Assembly (NCBI GenBank): GCA_009885275.1
Contig: VFKY01000270.1
Location: 1-19,295 of the forward strand
Length of the DNA: 19,295 bases
Source: Verrucomicrobiota bacterium
GTDB lineage: Bacteria; Verrucomicrobiota; Verrucomicrobiia; Verrucomicrobiales; Verrucomicrobiaceae
Direction: 5' to 3'
Shown here: positions 8,586 through 16,405 of the stretch, piece by piece
Layout: each line of letters starts with the position of its first letter
Numbering within the stretch: position 1 is the stretch's first letter
Notes under the pieces: generated by a model
Seen by the model: the letters and a program-made list of their open reading frames with translations, nothing else
The model's database searches: none
Told to the model about the DNA's origin: nothing
Position numbers and translations under genes: made by a program

Positions 8586-8771
8586 ATGCTTGAACTTACT
8601 TGGTGGGGTTCCGTTGCTGAAAGAGCCACTGCCAGACTTCAGGATTTTCATAAGTCTGCGTCCATGAATCATGCGCTACTCTGGGATAGATCGTCAACTG
8701 AGAATGTCCGCCAACTTTCAAAACATCATGAACATTCAACGTGCGGATTCATCAAGTCTTGCATTCGAGAA

Positions 8772-9935
8772 TCAAGGCTTAGAAGCCAGGTGACGGACGC
8801 CATCCAGCGCTTCTTTGATCAAAAGCTTATCCATTTCATGGACTTCAAAATTACAGCCAATCTCTGGCACCAATGTGACAGAAAGTTCTCCGCCCAAGTG
8901 TTCGCGAAACTCATCAAGCCCAGCAAGAATGATCAATTCTCCTTTGTCATTTCGCTCGTCTAAGTGCGGTGTATGAATGGCAAATCCCACGCTCCTTATC
9001 AAATGAATGATGCGCATGGCTGTCGCTTCATCCAAGATCCCCGCTTTCACAGAATAGAGTAAGTCCACCGCCATACCGATGGCGACCGCTTCTCCGTGCT
9101 CGATTTTAAAATGCGAAACCTGCTCCAACTTGTGGGCGATCCAATGACCAAAGTCGAGCGGGCGAGCGGAGCCGTTCTCAAAGGGATCACCGCTAGTAGC
9201 AATGTGCTCCACATGGATTTCCGCGCTGCGCCGAACCGCATACTCGACAGCTTCTGATTTCAGTTGCGCGAGATCATCCAGATGGTCTTCCAACCAATAA
9301 TAAAATGCCGCATCACGAATCAATGCGACCTTGATCGCCTCAATCAGACCACAGCGCTTTTGCCTTACTGGCAGTGTATCCAGAAAAGCAAAATCATTCA
9401 CAATGGCGAAAGGCACAGAGAAACTGCCTACCCAGTTCTTTTTGCCAAAATAGTTCACTCCATTTTTAACTCCTACTCCACCATCGCCCTGGCTCAATGT
9501 GGTGGTAGGAAAACGCACCTGACGAACCCCCCGATGAGCGGTGGAGGCAGCAAAACACACCAAATCCAAAACGGCACCGCCGCCAATGACAAACACATAG
9601 GAATGACGATCCACACTCGCCTTGTTAATCGCCTCCCAGCATTGTTCCACCAGCGCGAAATCATTTTTGCAAGACTCACCACCAATGACAACCATGGGCA
9701 CTCCAGCCAGCTTCATCACATCGGAATGAGCGGCGACATAATCCTCTAGCGCCAAAATCAGGTGAGGATTCGTATCCGCCACCTGACGGTCAATGAATGC
9801 AAACACCTTTGAAATGCGATGGGCACTTCTTGCGGAATCGATCAATTCACGCAGACAAAGATTGGCCACATCAAAAACCTGCCGCGTGAACATTACACGT
9901 TGGGCATATTCTATTTGGAATTTTCTCTCTAACAT
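8772..9935 (-). CDS. eboD: EboD, 3-dehydroquinate synthase-like enzyme of the ebo cluster
   Basis: This 387-residue protein belongs to the sugar-phosphate cyclase superfamily of dehydroquinate synthase. The NAD-binding glycine motif GGGAVLD is at residues 118-124. PTTTLSQGDGGVGVKNGVNY follows at 143-162. Candidate metal ligands are E199 (in GLIEAIKVA), H264 (in LDFGHWIAHKLE) and H280 (in HGEAVAIGM). The LDFGHW..HKLE variant and the neighbours eboC and eboE identify it as the ebo-cluster paralogue rather than the housekeeping AroB. The true substrate is not known; EboD has been suggested to make a cyclitol-type metabolite. It starts at ATG 9935, 43 nt after eboC, and looks intact. A dedicated AroB should be elsewhere in the genome. 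Confidence 0.88.
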   Translation of the reverse strand: MLERKFQIEYAQRVMFTRQVFDVANLCLRELIDSARSAHRISKVFAFIDRQVADTNPHLILALEDYVAAHSDVMKLAGVPMVVIGGESCKNDFALVEQCWEAINKASVDRHSYVFVIGGGAVLDLVCFAASTAHRGVRQVRFPTTTLSQGDGGVGVKNGVNYFGKKNWVGSFSVPFAIVNDFAFLDTLPVRQKRCGLIEAIKVALIRDAAFYYWLEDHLDDLAQLKSEAVEYAVRRSAEIHVEHIATSGDPFENGSARPLDFGHWIAHKLEQVSHFKIEHGEAVAIGMAVDLLYSVKAGILDEATAMRIIHLIRSVGFAIHTPHLDERNDKGELIILAGLDEFREHLGGELSVTLVPEIGCNFEVHEMDKLLIKEALDGVRHLASKP

Positions 9936-9978
9936 TCAGTCCATCTTTCCCAGTAAATTTAAAAATAATGCAAACGCT

Positions 9979-10878
9979 TCATGTCGCAGCAATCTTACGT
10001 TGCGCCCAAAGAAGTAAGGGCACAACCATCAATAATAATACGCCTACAATTATCTGCACAGACGCAACTGCGAGAGCGTCAACCAGAGGAATGGAAGCTA
10101 ACAAAAGACCCACGGCTTTTCCTGTCCACTTTGGATTCATTCGCATCCAATAAAGAGCAAGAATGGCAACCGCAGAGAGGTCTGCCGCAAAGATCACAGG
10201 AATCCATTCTCGGTGCCAGCCTCCATACCAAATTCCAATAATAACAGGGGCAAACAATCCCGTGCATCCTATGACCATTTGCGCAATTTTTCTTAATTGT
10301 GCGATCTCTTCTGATGTTTGATCGGACCTGGGTTCACGACGCGCCACCAAACTTAATCCCACAATATAACCACCAAGTGCCATTGCCTTCATGATCACCT
10401 CATGATGCTCCCCCCATGACAGACTTCCTGTCACAGCGGAAGCCGCCGATAAATAAAGTAAAGTGCGACATGATCCCATCACTAGCACCGAGCCCTCCCA
10501 TTGCTTGTGATACAGATTATAGGCTACGATTGCTCCCATCATGGCTGCAGTGAGCCATATACAAGCTCCCGCACCCCAAACAAACATCGCACCACCGATC
10601 ACCATCATTCCCGTAGCTACAGCCCAAGCCAATATTAGTGACACTCGACCGGAGGGAATAGGGCGCTCCTGGCGATGCACACGATCAAACCTCACATCTG
10701 CGGCATCATTCAAAATCATCCCGCCTGTGTAAAGCAAGGAACCACCGGCAAGCAGCCACGCCAGCGATGCCCATTCCCATTTACCAAAGGCAAGCAACCA
10801 TCCGACAAGAACATTCGTCCACACCGTAGGCAGATTGGATATACGGGCCAGTTCAAGCCATGCATGCAAAGTCTTCAT
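9979..10878 (-). CDS. eboC: EboC, UbiA-like membrane prenyltransferase of the ebo cluster
   Basis: This 299-residue polytopic protein is a UbiA-superfamily member. The first Asp-rich motif, NDAADVRFD (N57, D58, D61, D65), is intact and is followed by RQERPIPSGR. The region where a second Asp-rich motif is usual reads GYIVGLSLVARREPRSD and does not carry the normal DxxxD pattern. Roughly eight hydrophobic segments are visible. Context with eboD and eboE supports EboC, thought to work at the inner membrane in moving or modifying a metabolite. The ATG at 10878 was preferred over an in-frame TTG at 10887, which overlaps vapC. Only 5 nt separate the vapC stop from this ATG, so translation of eboC is probably coupled to that of vapC. 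Confidence 0.87.
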   Translation of the reverse strand: MKTLHAWLELARISNLPTVWTNVLVGWLLAFGKWEWASLAWLLAGGSLLYTGGMILNDAADVRFDRVHRQERPIPSGRVSLILAWAVATGMMVIGGAMFVWGAGACIWLTAAMMGAIVAYNLYHKQWEGSVLVMGSCRTLLYLSAASAVTGSLSWGEHHEVIMKAMALGGYIVGLSLVARREPRSDQTSEEIAQLRKIAQMVIGCTGLFAPVIIGIWYGGWHREWIPVIFAADLSAVAILALYWMRMNPKWTGKAVGLLLASIPLVDALAVASVQIIVGVLLLMVVPLLLWAQRKIAAT

Positions 10879-10883
10879 ATAGA

Positions 10884-11276
10884 TCAAAGCACTCTAAGGG
10901 GGAAATATTTGGCAATGGCATCGAAGTCACGATCATGGTGCACGAGATATACATCATGTGCATTCGCAGTGGCAGCAATGATACAATCTATTGTGCTCCG
11001 TATGGCGACGCCTTTCACCCGTAATTCTCGATAAATATGCGCCGCATGTTGATACACTGCGCGGCTTGTTTCGAGGTAATCAAAGCTCTGCATGATGCCC
11101 TTTAACTTCCGGTATTGATCATCTTGGCGCAGACCTTGTAGAACCTCAGTAAGCACAGGGCCACAGATACAGATATCCTCCTCCATGGTAATCAAGTTCC
11201 GTAGCTTGATGGATGCCGGGGTGCCGTCCGAGCGAAAATAAGCAATCCACGCGCTGCTGTCAGGTAGAATTCTCAC
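10884..11276 (-). CDS. vapC: VapC-type PIN-domain ribonuclease toxin
   Basis: This 130-residue protein is a PIN-domain toxin of a type II toxin-antitoxin pair. The expected acidic active-site residues are present: D6 in ILPDSSAW, E44 in VLTEVLQGLR, D97 in STIDCIIAA and D115 in HHDRDFDAIAK. VapC enzymes are Mg-dependent RNases, often acting on tRNA or rRNA, held in check by VapB. The start is GTG at 11276 and shares four bases (GTGA) with the vapB stop, the usual tight coupling of antitoxin and toxin. All catalytic positions are intact, so it is probably active. It is inserted in the ebo operon immediately before eboC. Confidence 0.92.
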   Translation of the reverse strand: MRILPDSSAWIAYFRSDGTPASIKLRNLITMEEDICICGPVLTEVLQGLRQDDQYRKLKGIMQSFDYLETSRAVYQHAAHIYRELRVKGVAIRSTIDCIIAATANAHDVYLVHHDRDFDAIAKYFPLRVL

Positions 11277-11530
11277 AGCGCGCGGGTTTGACGAATGGAA
11301 TCAAGATCGCCTTCCCAGACGATGTGGCCTTGTAACTTGAGCAACTCCTTCTGGCGAGCCCGACGCACCACTTCCCTCAAGGCGTAATGCACAACCCCGC
11401 TCTTGGTCTTGATGCCGGTGATGGCCTGAGCTTCCGCAACCAAGGACTCTTCCATGATGATGTTGGTACGAACACTCTCCGTCTCAACTGCCTTTGCAGC
11501 ATCTTGATAGATCATTGATGCTTTTTTCAT
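11273..11530 (-). CDS. vapB: VapB-family antitoxin
   Basis: This is the antitoxin partner of the adjacent VapC. The core TNIIMEESLVAEAQAITG, then TKSGVVHYALREVVRRARQK and GHIVWEGDLDSIR, match the VapB antitoxin family, which binds DNA and wraps the toxin with its C-terminal tail. ATGs at 11536 and 11530 are both in frame. AGGTG lies 7 nt before the second one but only 1 nt before the first, so 11530 (85 residues) is chosen. Either start gives more than 20 residues ahead of the usual RTNI beginning, a longer N-terminus than common. A likely operator with three half-sites lies over the start and its upstream region. Confidence 0.9.
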   Translation of the reverse strand: MKKASMIYQDAAKAVETESVRTNIIMEESLVAEAQAITGIKTKSGVVHYALREVVRRARQKELLKLQGHIVWEGDLDSIRQTRAL

Positions 11531-11533
11531 TTT

Positions 11534-11571
11534 CATACACCTATAAATACACTTTTATGTGTATGCCTCAA
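11534..11571 (-). promoter_or_regulatory. vapBC operator and promoter region
   Basis: Three copies of one half-site are seen on the plus strand: CATACAC (11534-11540), ATACAC (11547-11552) and, inverted, GTGTATG (11559-11565). They are spaced about 12 bp apart. The outer copies form a 7-bp inverted repeat and the inner pair forms ATACAC-N6-GTGTAT. A weak -35 TTGAGG (11566-11571) and an AT-rich stretch that could serve as the -10 fall within the same region. This fits autoregulation by VapB or the VapBC complex. Confidence 0.6.
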
Positions 11572-11586
11572 GTTTTTTCCGCTTCT

Positions 11587-12756
11587 CTAAGCCAGCCCCC
11601 GTTTCCGCATCTCGGCCAGCGTCCAGTCATATTCCTGAACCAACTGATCCACCACATCGCCACTGCGCAACTCAGCAGGCAGTACCTCCCAAGTGTACGT
11701 TTCCATCTCTAGATGCTGACAAGCCGTGGGATTCTTCGCCAACCAGTCGAGCGCTCCAAGCAAATGGTCTTTCGTATCTTCAAATCCTTCGGTTGGCTGC
11801 GCATGAAGCGGCACATGAAAATGCACCCGCCACTCATCACCGACCTCGTTCGGTCTCGCTGCCGCCATTTCCAGAGCATTGGGCAGATCACGAAAACGAC
11901 GCAACGGCGCATCCCCTTCACGCATGATGACTTGGTGGAAATAGACTGGCTCATCAAAGCTCTTTAGGCGTTCCAAATTCTCTTTGGTAGGTTTCAGTTT
12001 GAGCGCAGAACTGAGATGCAGCTTGCTCAAACGAATGCCAGCACGGTGAATACGCTCCAGTGCATCCTGTGGTTCTTCATACTCAATGGCGAGATGGCAG
12101 CAGTCATAGTTGAGCCCCACGCGCTTAAAAAATATCTTATCCTGCGGGTAACGATCCATATAGAGCGCGAAAAATTTTAGCGTTTCACCACTGGTTTCAA
12201 ACAAGCCCAGAGGTTCCGGCTCCAGCCCCAAGTGTAAATCATGTCCGGTGGATGCTGACAAACGCTCAATGTGCTCACTGCATAGCTTCAGATTAACAAA
12301 AATCGCCTCCAACTCTTCGGCACCAATACCAAACTCTTTATGCGACCCCGGCAGGGTGCTGACGCTTCCACTCATGCCCTTGGGTAAAAGCTGTGCCAGA
12401 ATATCGAACAGCAAATTCGTATATTCCAAACGCTCTTTCGTCGTCCAATCAGGTTTGAAAACCTGCTCCTTCACTCTCGTGCCGTGGAAATCACCATAGG
12501 GGAAGCCATTGATCGTAAACACATAGCAATGGTTTATTTCAAGCCACTCTTGGAACTCAGCCATTTGGCAGGGCTGCGCTAATTCCTTGGCGGCGACTGC
12601 GCTCAAGCGAAGCCCAATACCATAAGGCTTATCCTTGGCAACACGCTCACGGACCCGGAGTGTGTAGTCGCGCAAGCCCTCCCACGTCTCCACCCAAGTC
12701 TCTCCCCGATGGATGTTAGTGCAGTAACCGAGATGAATATCATGTGGAAGTTGCAT
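11587..12756 (-). CDS. eboE: EboE, TIM-barrel 'metabolite traffic' protein of the ebo cluster
   Basis: This protein has 389 residues from the ATG at 12756; an in-frame TTG at 12795 is less likely. It begins MQLPHDIHLGYCTNIHRGE. The motifs VFTINGFPYGDFHG (residues 79-92), VKEQVFKPDW (95-104) and STLPGSHKEF are hallmarks of EboE as I remember it. The fold is expected to be a TIM barrel related to xylose isomerase-like sugar-phosphate isomerases. Its reaction is unknown; the cluster is linked in cyanobacteria to delivery of a scytonemin precursor to the periplasm. It is the first ebo gene here and is divergent from the ATP-grasp operon. vapBC and then eboC and eboD follow downstream. The length is normal. 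Confidence 0.85.
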   Translation of the reverse strand: MQLPHDIHLGYCTNIHRGETWVETWEGLRDYTLRVRERVAKDKPYGIGLRLSAVAAKELAQPCQMAEFQEWLEINHCYVFTINGFPYGDFHGTRVKEQVFKPDWTTKERLEYTNLLFDILAQLLPKGMSGSVSTLPGSHKEFGIGAEELEAIFVNLKLCSEHIERLSASTGHDLHLGLEPEPLGLFETSGETLKFFALYMDRYPQDKIFFKRVGLNYDCCHLAIEYEEPQDALERIHRAGIRLSKLHLSSALKLKPTKENLERLKSFDEPVYFHQVIMREGDAPLRRFRDLPNALEMAAARPNEVGDEWRVHFHVPLHAQPTEGFEDTKDHLLGALDWLAKNPTACQHLEMETYTWEVLPAELRSGDVVDQLVQEYDWTLAEMRKRGLA

Positions 12757-12795
12757 GTCCCGCAATGTAGAGCATTTGCACGTCTCGCAACGCAA

Positions 12796-12823
12796 AGTAT
12801 GCGCAAAGATAGGTTTCTGACAA
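12796..12823 (-). promoter_or_regulatory. Predicted promoter of eboE
   Basis: On the minus strand TTGTCA (12818-12823, five of six consensus bases) and CATACT (12796-12801, four of six) are 16 bp apart. The predicted start is near 12789, giving a leader of about 33 nt. It lies in the 133-nt divergent space shared with the ATP-grasp gene. Confidence 0.4.
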
Positions 12824-12889
12824 AGCCGTTAACTCCTTGGCCCTGATTCTGCTTTACTCTTCCCTCTCCAACAAACACTCTCTCAACAC

Positions 12890-14335
12890 ATGCTTTTCAA
12901 CAGCTATAACAAAGGTGATTTCTACGATGAAATGTTCGCCGAGGACGGTTCCGTGCGGCCTCACTACCGCAAAACATTGGAGCGACTCAATCGACTGGAA
13001 AAAAATGAATACCTCCAAAAGCAAACGGCTGTCGATCTCGCCTTCATGCGCGGTGGAGTAACGTTCACCGTCTATAACGATAACCAGGGGACAGAACGTA
13101 TTTTCCCATTTGATCTCGTTCCTCGCATCATCCCCAATCATGAATGGCAAGTCATTGAGAAAGGCCTGATCCAGCGCTTAACGGCACTAAACATGTTTCT
13201 TCATGACATTTATCATGATCAGAAAATTCTCAAGGATCGCATCATCCCGCCTCATTATATACTCGGAGCCAAACATTTTCGACGTGAGTTCATGGGCTGC
13301 AATGTCGCTAAAGACATCTACGTCCACATCTGTGGCTCTGATTTGATTCGGGATCGAGATGGCCAATATTTAGTCTTGGAAGACAATCTTCGTTGCCCCT
13401 CCGGTGCCAGTTACATGTTGGAGAATCGTGCCGCACTCAAGCGCGCTTTCCCTCGCTTTTTTCAATCCTCCCAAGTTGAAAAGGTAGACACCTACCCTCA
13501 GGAGCTACTCAAGGTACTTCGTTATGTTTCCCCCGTTAATGTCCGCACTGATCAACCAAACGTCGTCCTCCTGACGCCGGGAGTCTATAACAGCGCTTAC
13601 TTTGAACATGCCTTCCTTGCGCGTCAAATGGGCATACCGATTGTTGAAGGCCGAGACCTCATTGTCCGCGATGCCAAAGTTTACATGCGTACCACTGAAG
13701 GCTTGATGCCTGTCGACGTCATCTACCGCCGCATTGATGATGACTTCCTCGATCCCTCCGTGTTCCGCCCCGACTCACTGCTCGGCGTGCCCGGACTCGT
13801 GAACGCCTATCGCTCAGGCAACGTTAGTCTCGCCAACAGTATCGGCACCGGCATTGCGGATGATAAGGTTGTCTACTATTTTGTGCCCCGCATGATTAAA
13901 TATTATCTTGGTGAGGATCCCATCCTGCCAAATGTCGAAACCTTTCTTGCCAGTGAAACACAGGATCGCGTTTACATGCTTGAGAACCTTGAAAAACTGG
14001 TCGTTAAATCCGCGAACGAAGCCGGTGGTTACGGAATGTTAATGGGACCATGGGCCTCTAAAGAAGAAATTGAAGAGTTCCGCAAAAACATCATCGCAAA
14101 TCCAAGGAACTTCGTGGGTCAACCCCCCATCTCTCTCTCTCGCCACCCCACTTGGAGCGAGGAAGGCTTTGACGGTCGGCATGTTGATCTAAGACCCTAT
14201 ATCCTCTACGGAGATAAAATTACCGTGACCCCCGGAGGACTGACACGGGTGGCGCTCCGCAAAGGATCTCTCGTCGTAAATTCATCTCAAGGGGGAGGCT
14301 CTAAGGACACTTGGGTACTCCACGGTGACGAATAA
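12890..14335 (+). CDS. Circularly permuted ATP-grasp protein (DUF404/DUF407 type)
   Basis: This 481-residue protein belongs to the circularly permuted ATP-grasp family. Such enzymes are predicted to use ATP to form an amide or peptide bond. Visible motifs include [18 protein letters not shown] (residues 163-180; E164, D165 and N166 probably bind metal) and [17 protein letters not shown] with K373 as a likely nucleotide contact. DLRPYILYG and [16 protein letters not shown] lie near the C-terminus. The start ATG follows a pyrimidine- and A-rich leader with no Shine-Dalgarno sequence. It is the first gene of a triad with the alpha-E and transglutaminase genes, an arrangement known from many bacteria and predicted to build or process a peptide-like compound. 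The actual product is unknown. Confidence 0.92.
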   Translation: MLFNSYNKGDFYDEMFAEDGSVRPHYRKTLERLNRLEKNEYLQKQTAVDLAFMRGGVTFTVYNDNQGTERIFPFDLVPRIIPNHEWQVIEKGLIQRLTALNMFLHDIYHDQKILKDRIIPPHYILGAKHFRREFMGCNVAKDIYVHICGSDLIRDRDGQYLVLEDNLRCPSGASYMLENRAALKRAFPRFFQSSQVEKVDTYPQELLKVLRYVSPVNVRTDQPNVVLLTPGVYNSAYFEHAFLARQMGIPIVEGRDLIVRDAKVYMRTTEGLMPVDVIYRRIDDDFLDPSVFRPDSLLGVPGLVNAYRSGNVSLANSIGTGIADDKVVYYFVPRMIKYYLGEDPILPNVETFLASETQDRVYMLENLEKLVVKSANEAGGYGMLMGPWASKEEIEEFRKNIIANPRNFVGQPPISLSRHPTWSEEGFDGRHVDLRPYILYGDKITVTPGGLTRVALRKGSLVVNSSQGGGSKDTWVLHGDE

Positions 14336-14429
14336 TCATGGCCAGCTAACTTTTTCACGCCTCACCTTTCTTCTTTCGATGTCCACACTTCCCCAAATGC
14401 CTTTCATTGAGCGACGCGGTTCTGATTTC

Positions 14430-15458
14430 ATGCTTTCCCGCGTTGCCAATTCTCTCTATTGGATGAGCCGTTATATTGAACGCGCCGAAAATATAGCGCG
14501 ACTCCTTGATGTGAATCTTCAATTGATGCTCGATTTCGTTGATCTGGACGACCAACAACTAAAGGAGCATTGGCTACCTATTCTCCGTTCCGCTGGCGAT
14601 GAAGCCACATTCTTCAAATACTACACCACCGCAGATAGCCAGAGCGTGACGGAGTTCATGACATTCCGTACCGAGAACCCCAACTCCGTATTATCCTGCC
14701 TCTTTGCTGCCCGAGAGAATGCTCGACAAATACGCGATCAAATTTCCCTCGAAATGTTTGAAGCGATCAATGAATGCTTTCTGTTTCTCAACTCTAAAAA
14801 TGCACTCGAAGTATGGAACAGCGGCGCGCATGAGTTCTATGAGCAGATCAAAAAATACTCTCATTTATTTCAAGGGCTGACGGATAGCACGTTCTCCCGA
14901 AACGAAGGCTATGAGTTCATTCAGTTCGCCAAGTTCCTCGAACGCGCTGATAAAACCACCCGTATTCTTGACATCAAATACCACATTCTTCTCCCAAGCG
15001 TGCAAGATGTCGGCGGTGCCGTGGATGCCGCCCAATGGCAAGCCTTGTTACGCTCGACCAGCGCGCTCGAGGCGTACCGCCGCTTTCATGTCGAAGACAT
15101 CCTGCCGAAGAAGGTGTCAGAATTCCTCATGATGTCCAAGACCTTCCCACGCTCCATACGCTTCTGTCTGGCCAAGCTTGATGACTACTTGCACTTGCTA
15201 ACTGGAACACCCAAGGGGCAATACCTCAGCCCTAAAGAGCAAGCTTTTGGAGCGTTACTTCACGACATGGACACGCTCGAATTCACCGCGATCATCAACA
15301 TGGGGTTGCATCAGTTCCTCGAAAAAATTCAACGCGTGCTTGATGGCATTGATGATTTTATCTACCAATCATTCATGCATCACCCACCCACTGATATGGA
15401 AGCAGAGATTCGATTGCATCAGCAAGAGTTACAGCAACAGCAGTCATTCATCGCATGA
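14430..15458 (+). CDS. Alpha-E domain protein (DUF403)
   Basis: This 342-residue, mostly helical protein starts MLSRVANSLYWMSRYIERAE, the typical alpha-E beginning with the conserved RYIERAEN motif. The same pattern recurs as AKFLERADKTTRILDIKYH in the second half. Alpha-E proteins occur almost always with circularly permuted ATP-grasp proteins and transglutaminase-like proteases; their biochemical role is unknown. The frame is open upstream to a GTG at 14325 that overlaps the previous gene's stop, and an ATG at 14379 is also possible. The ATG at 14430 is chosen because it matches the family's N-terminus. The stop overlaps the next start in the sequence ATGA, so translation of the two genes is coupled. 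Confidence 0.9.
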   Translation: MLSRVANSLYWMSRYIERAENIARLLDVNLQLMLDFVDLDDQQLKEHWLPILRSAGDEATFFKYYTTADSQSVTEFMTFRTENPNSVLSCLFAARENARQIRDQISLEMFEAINECFLFLNSKNALEVWNSGAHEFYEQIKKYSHLFQGLTDSTFSRNEGYEFIQFAKFLERADKTTRILDIKYHILLPSVQDVGGAVDAAQWQALLRSTSALEAYRRFHVEDILPKKVSEFLMMSKTFPRSIRFCLAKLDDYLHLLTGTPKGQYLSPKEQAFGALLHDMDTLEFTAIINMGLHQFLEKIQRVLDGIDDFIYQSFMHHPPTDMEAEIRLHQQELQQQQSFIA

Positions 15459-16345
15459 GCGAAGCTCAACCTTCAATTGAAAGCGAATGGGTGGAGCCAT
15501 TACTGCTGCGAGTGAGGCATCTCACTCGCTACGTTTACCATGGCCCTGTCATCGACAGCTTCAATGAGGCACGACTTCAGCCCGTCACGGACACTTCGCA
15601 GGATTGTTTGGAGTTTAATCTTCGCATCGATCCGATGACCACCAATGTCAGAGATTATCCCGACCTGCATTCCAACTGCGTTCACTACTTCGATGTGCCG
15701 CAACCACACTCTCTTTTAGAAGTGGAGTCCACTTCATTAGTCCAGACACATCCCGACAATCGCGGTTTATTTTTGGCCGTATGTTCCCCGGCAACTCTGA
15801 AAAATAAATCGGCGATGGAGAACTACTTCGATTTTCTCAATGACTCTGAGTATGTCTCACTGGGGGCAGAAGTGTGGCGAGAAGCTGTGGATGTGCTCCC
15901 TAATGGTCCGACGGATCTATGGGCCGACTCGATTTCCATCGGTCGTCACATTTTTAACACTTTCACCTACACTCCTAAATTCACCACTGTGAACACCAAG
16001 CCCACTGCAGTGCTCGCTTCACGACGTGGTGTCTGTCAGGACTTTGCCCATCTCATGCTCGGGATGTGTCGCACTCAGGGAATTCCAGCGCGCTATGTCA
16101 GTGGCTATTTCTATAATGCTAATCGCACGCCAGATGAAATCGAGGCGAGTCATGCCTGGGTGGAAGTCTATCTCCCCGATTTCGGATGGAAGGGCTTTGA
16201 TCCCACTCACAACCGCGTGCCTGACACGCGTTATGTGAAACTCGCGGTGGGTCGTGACTATGGCGACATTCGCCCCGTCAGCGGCACGTTTCGCGGCTCG
16301 GGCACCCGGGATTTAATCGTTGAGGTGCAAATTACCCGCGCCTAA
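15455..16345 (+). CDS. Transglutaminase-like cysteine protease
   Basis: This 296-residue protein has the bacterial transglutaminase N-terminal region (LLLRVRHLTRYVYHGPVIDSFNEARLQP), a beta domain, then a papain-like transglutaminase core. The catalytic triad can be placed at C194 in SRRGVCQDFAHL, H233 in EASHAWVEVYL and D249 in GWKGFDPTHN. No signal peptide is visible, so it should act in the cytoplasm. Family members are predicted peptidases or amide-transfer enzymes, and with the ATP-grasp and alpha-E proteins probably process the same substrate. The ATG overlaps the alpha-E stop by four bases, placing it in the same operon. All triad residues are present. Confidence 0.92.
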   Translation: MSEAQPSIESEWVEPLLLRVRHLTRYVYHGPVIDSFNEARLQPVTDTSQDCLEFNLRIDPMTTNVRDYPDLHSNCVHYFDVPQPHSLLEVESTSLVQTHPDNRGLFLAVCSPATLKNKSAMENYFDFLNDSEYVSLGAEVWREAVDVLPNGPTDLWADSISIGRHIFNTFTYTPKFTTVNTKPTAVLASRRGVCQDFAHLMLGMCRTQGIPARYVSGYFYNANRTPDEIEASHAWVEVYLPDFGWKGFDPTHNRVPDTRYVKLAVGRDYGDIRPVSGTFRGSGTRDLIVEVQITRA

Positions 16346-16393
16346 ATTTTTCTCTGTGACTGCATCCCTCACCGCAATGTACTTGTCTTTTTC

Positions 16394-16400
16394 AAGGAGT
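16394..16400 (+). promoter_or_regulatory. Strong Shine-Dalgarno of the DUF1080 gene
   Basis: AAGGAGT lies 5 nt before the ATG at 16406 and fixes that start. It is the clearest ribosome binding site in the window. It sits in the 3' arm of a possible weak hairpin, GTACTTG (16379-16385) with CAAGGAGTAC (16393-16402). Confidence 0.7.
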
Positions 16401-16405
16401 ACCTC

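Noticed and set aside
8586..8963. 125-codon plus-strand frame
   Set aside because: It is mostly antisense to the well-supported eboD gene and has no recognisable content.
9264..9749. 161-codon plus-strand frame
   Set aside because: It lies wholly antisense to eboD, whose motifs continue through this region.
8772..9935. Housekeeping 3-dehydroquinate synthase (aroB) call
   Set aside because: The LDFGHW..HKLE motif and the eboC/eboE neighbours fit EboD better; no other shikimate gene is nearby.
14128..14142. Short CT repeat in the ATP-grasp gene
   Set aside because: Only a few units long and in frame with serine and leucine codons; too short to be a phase-variation tract with confidence.
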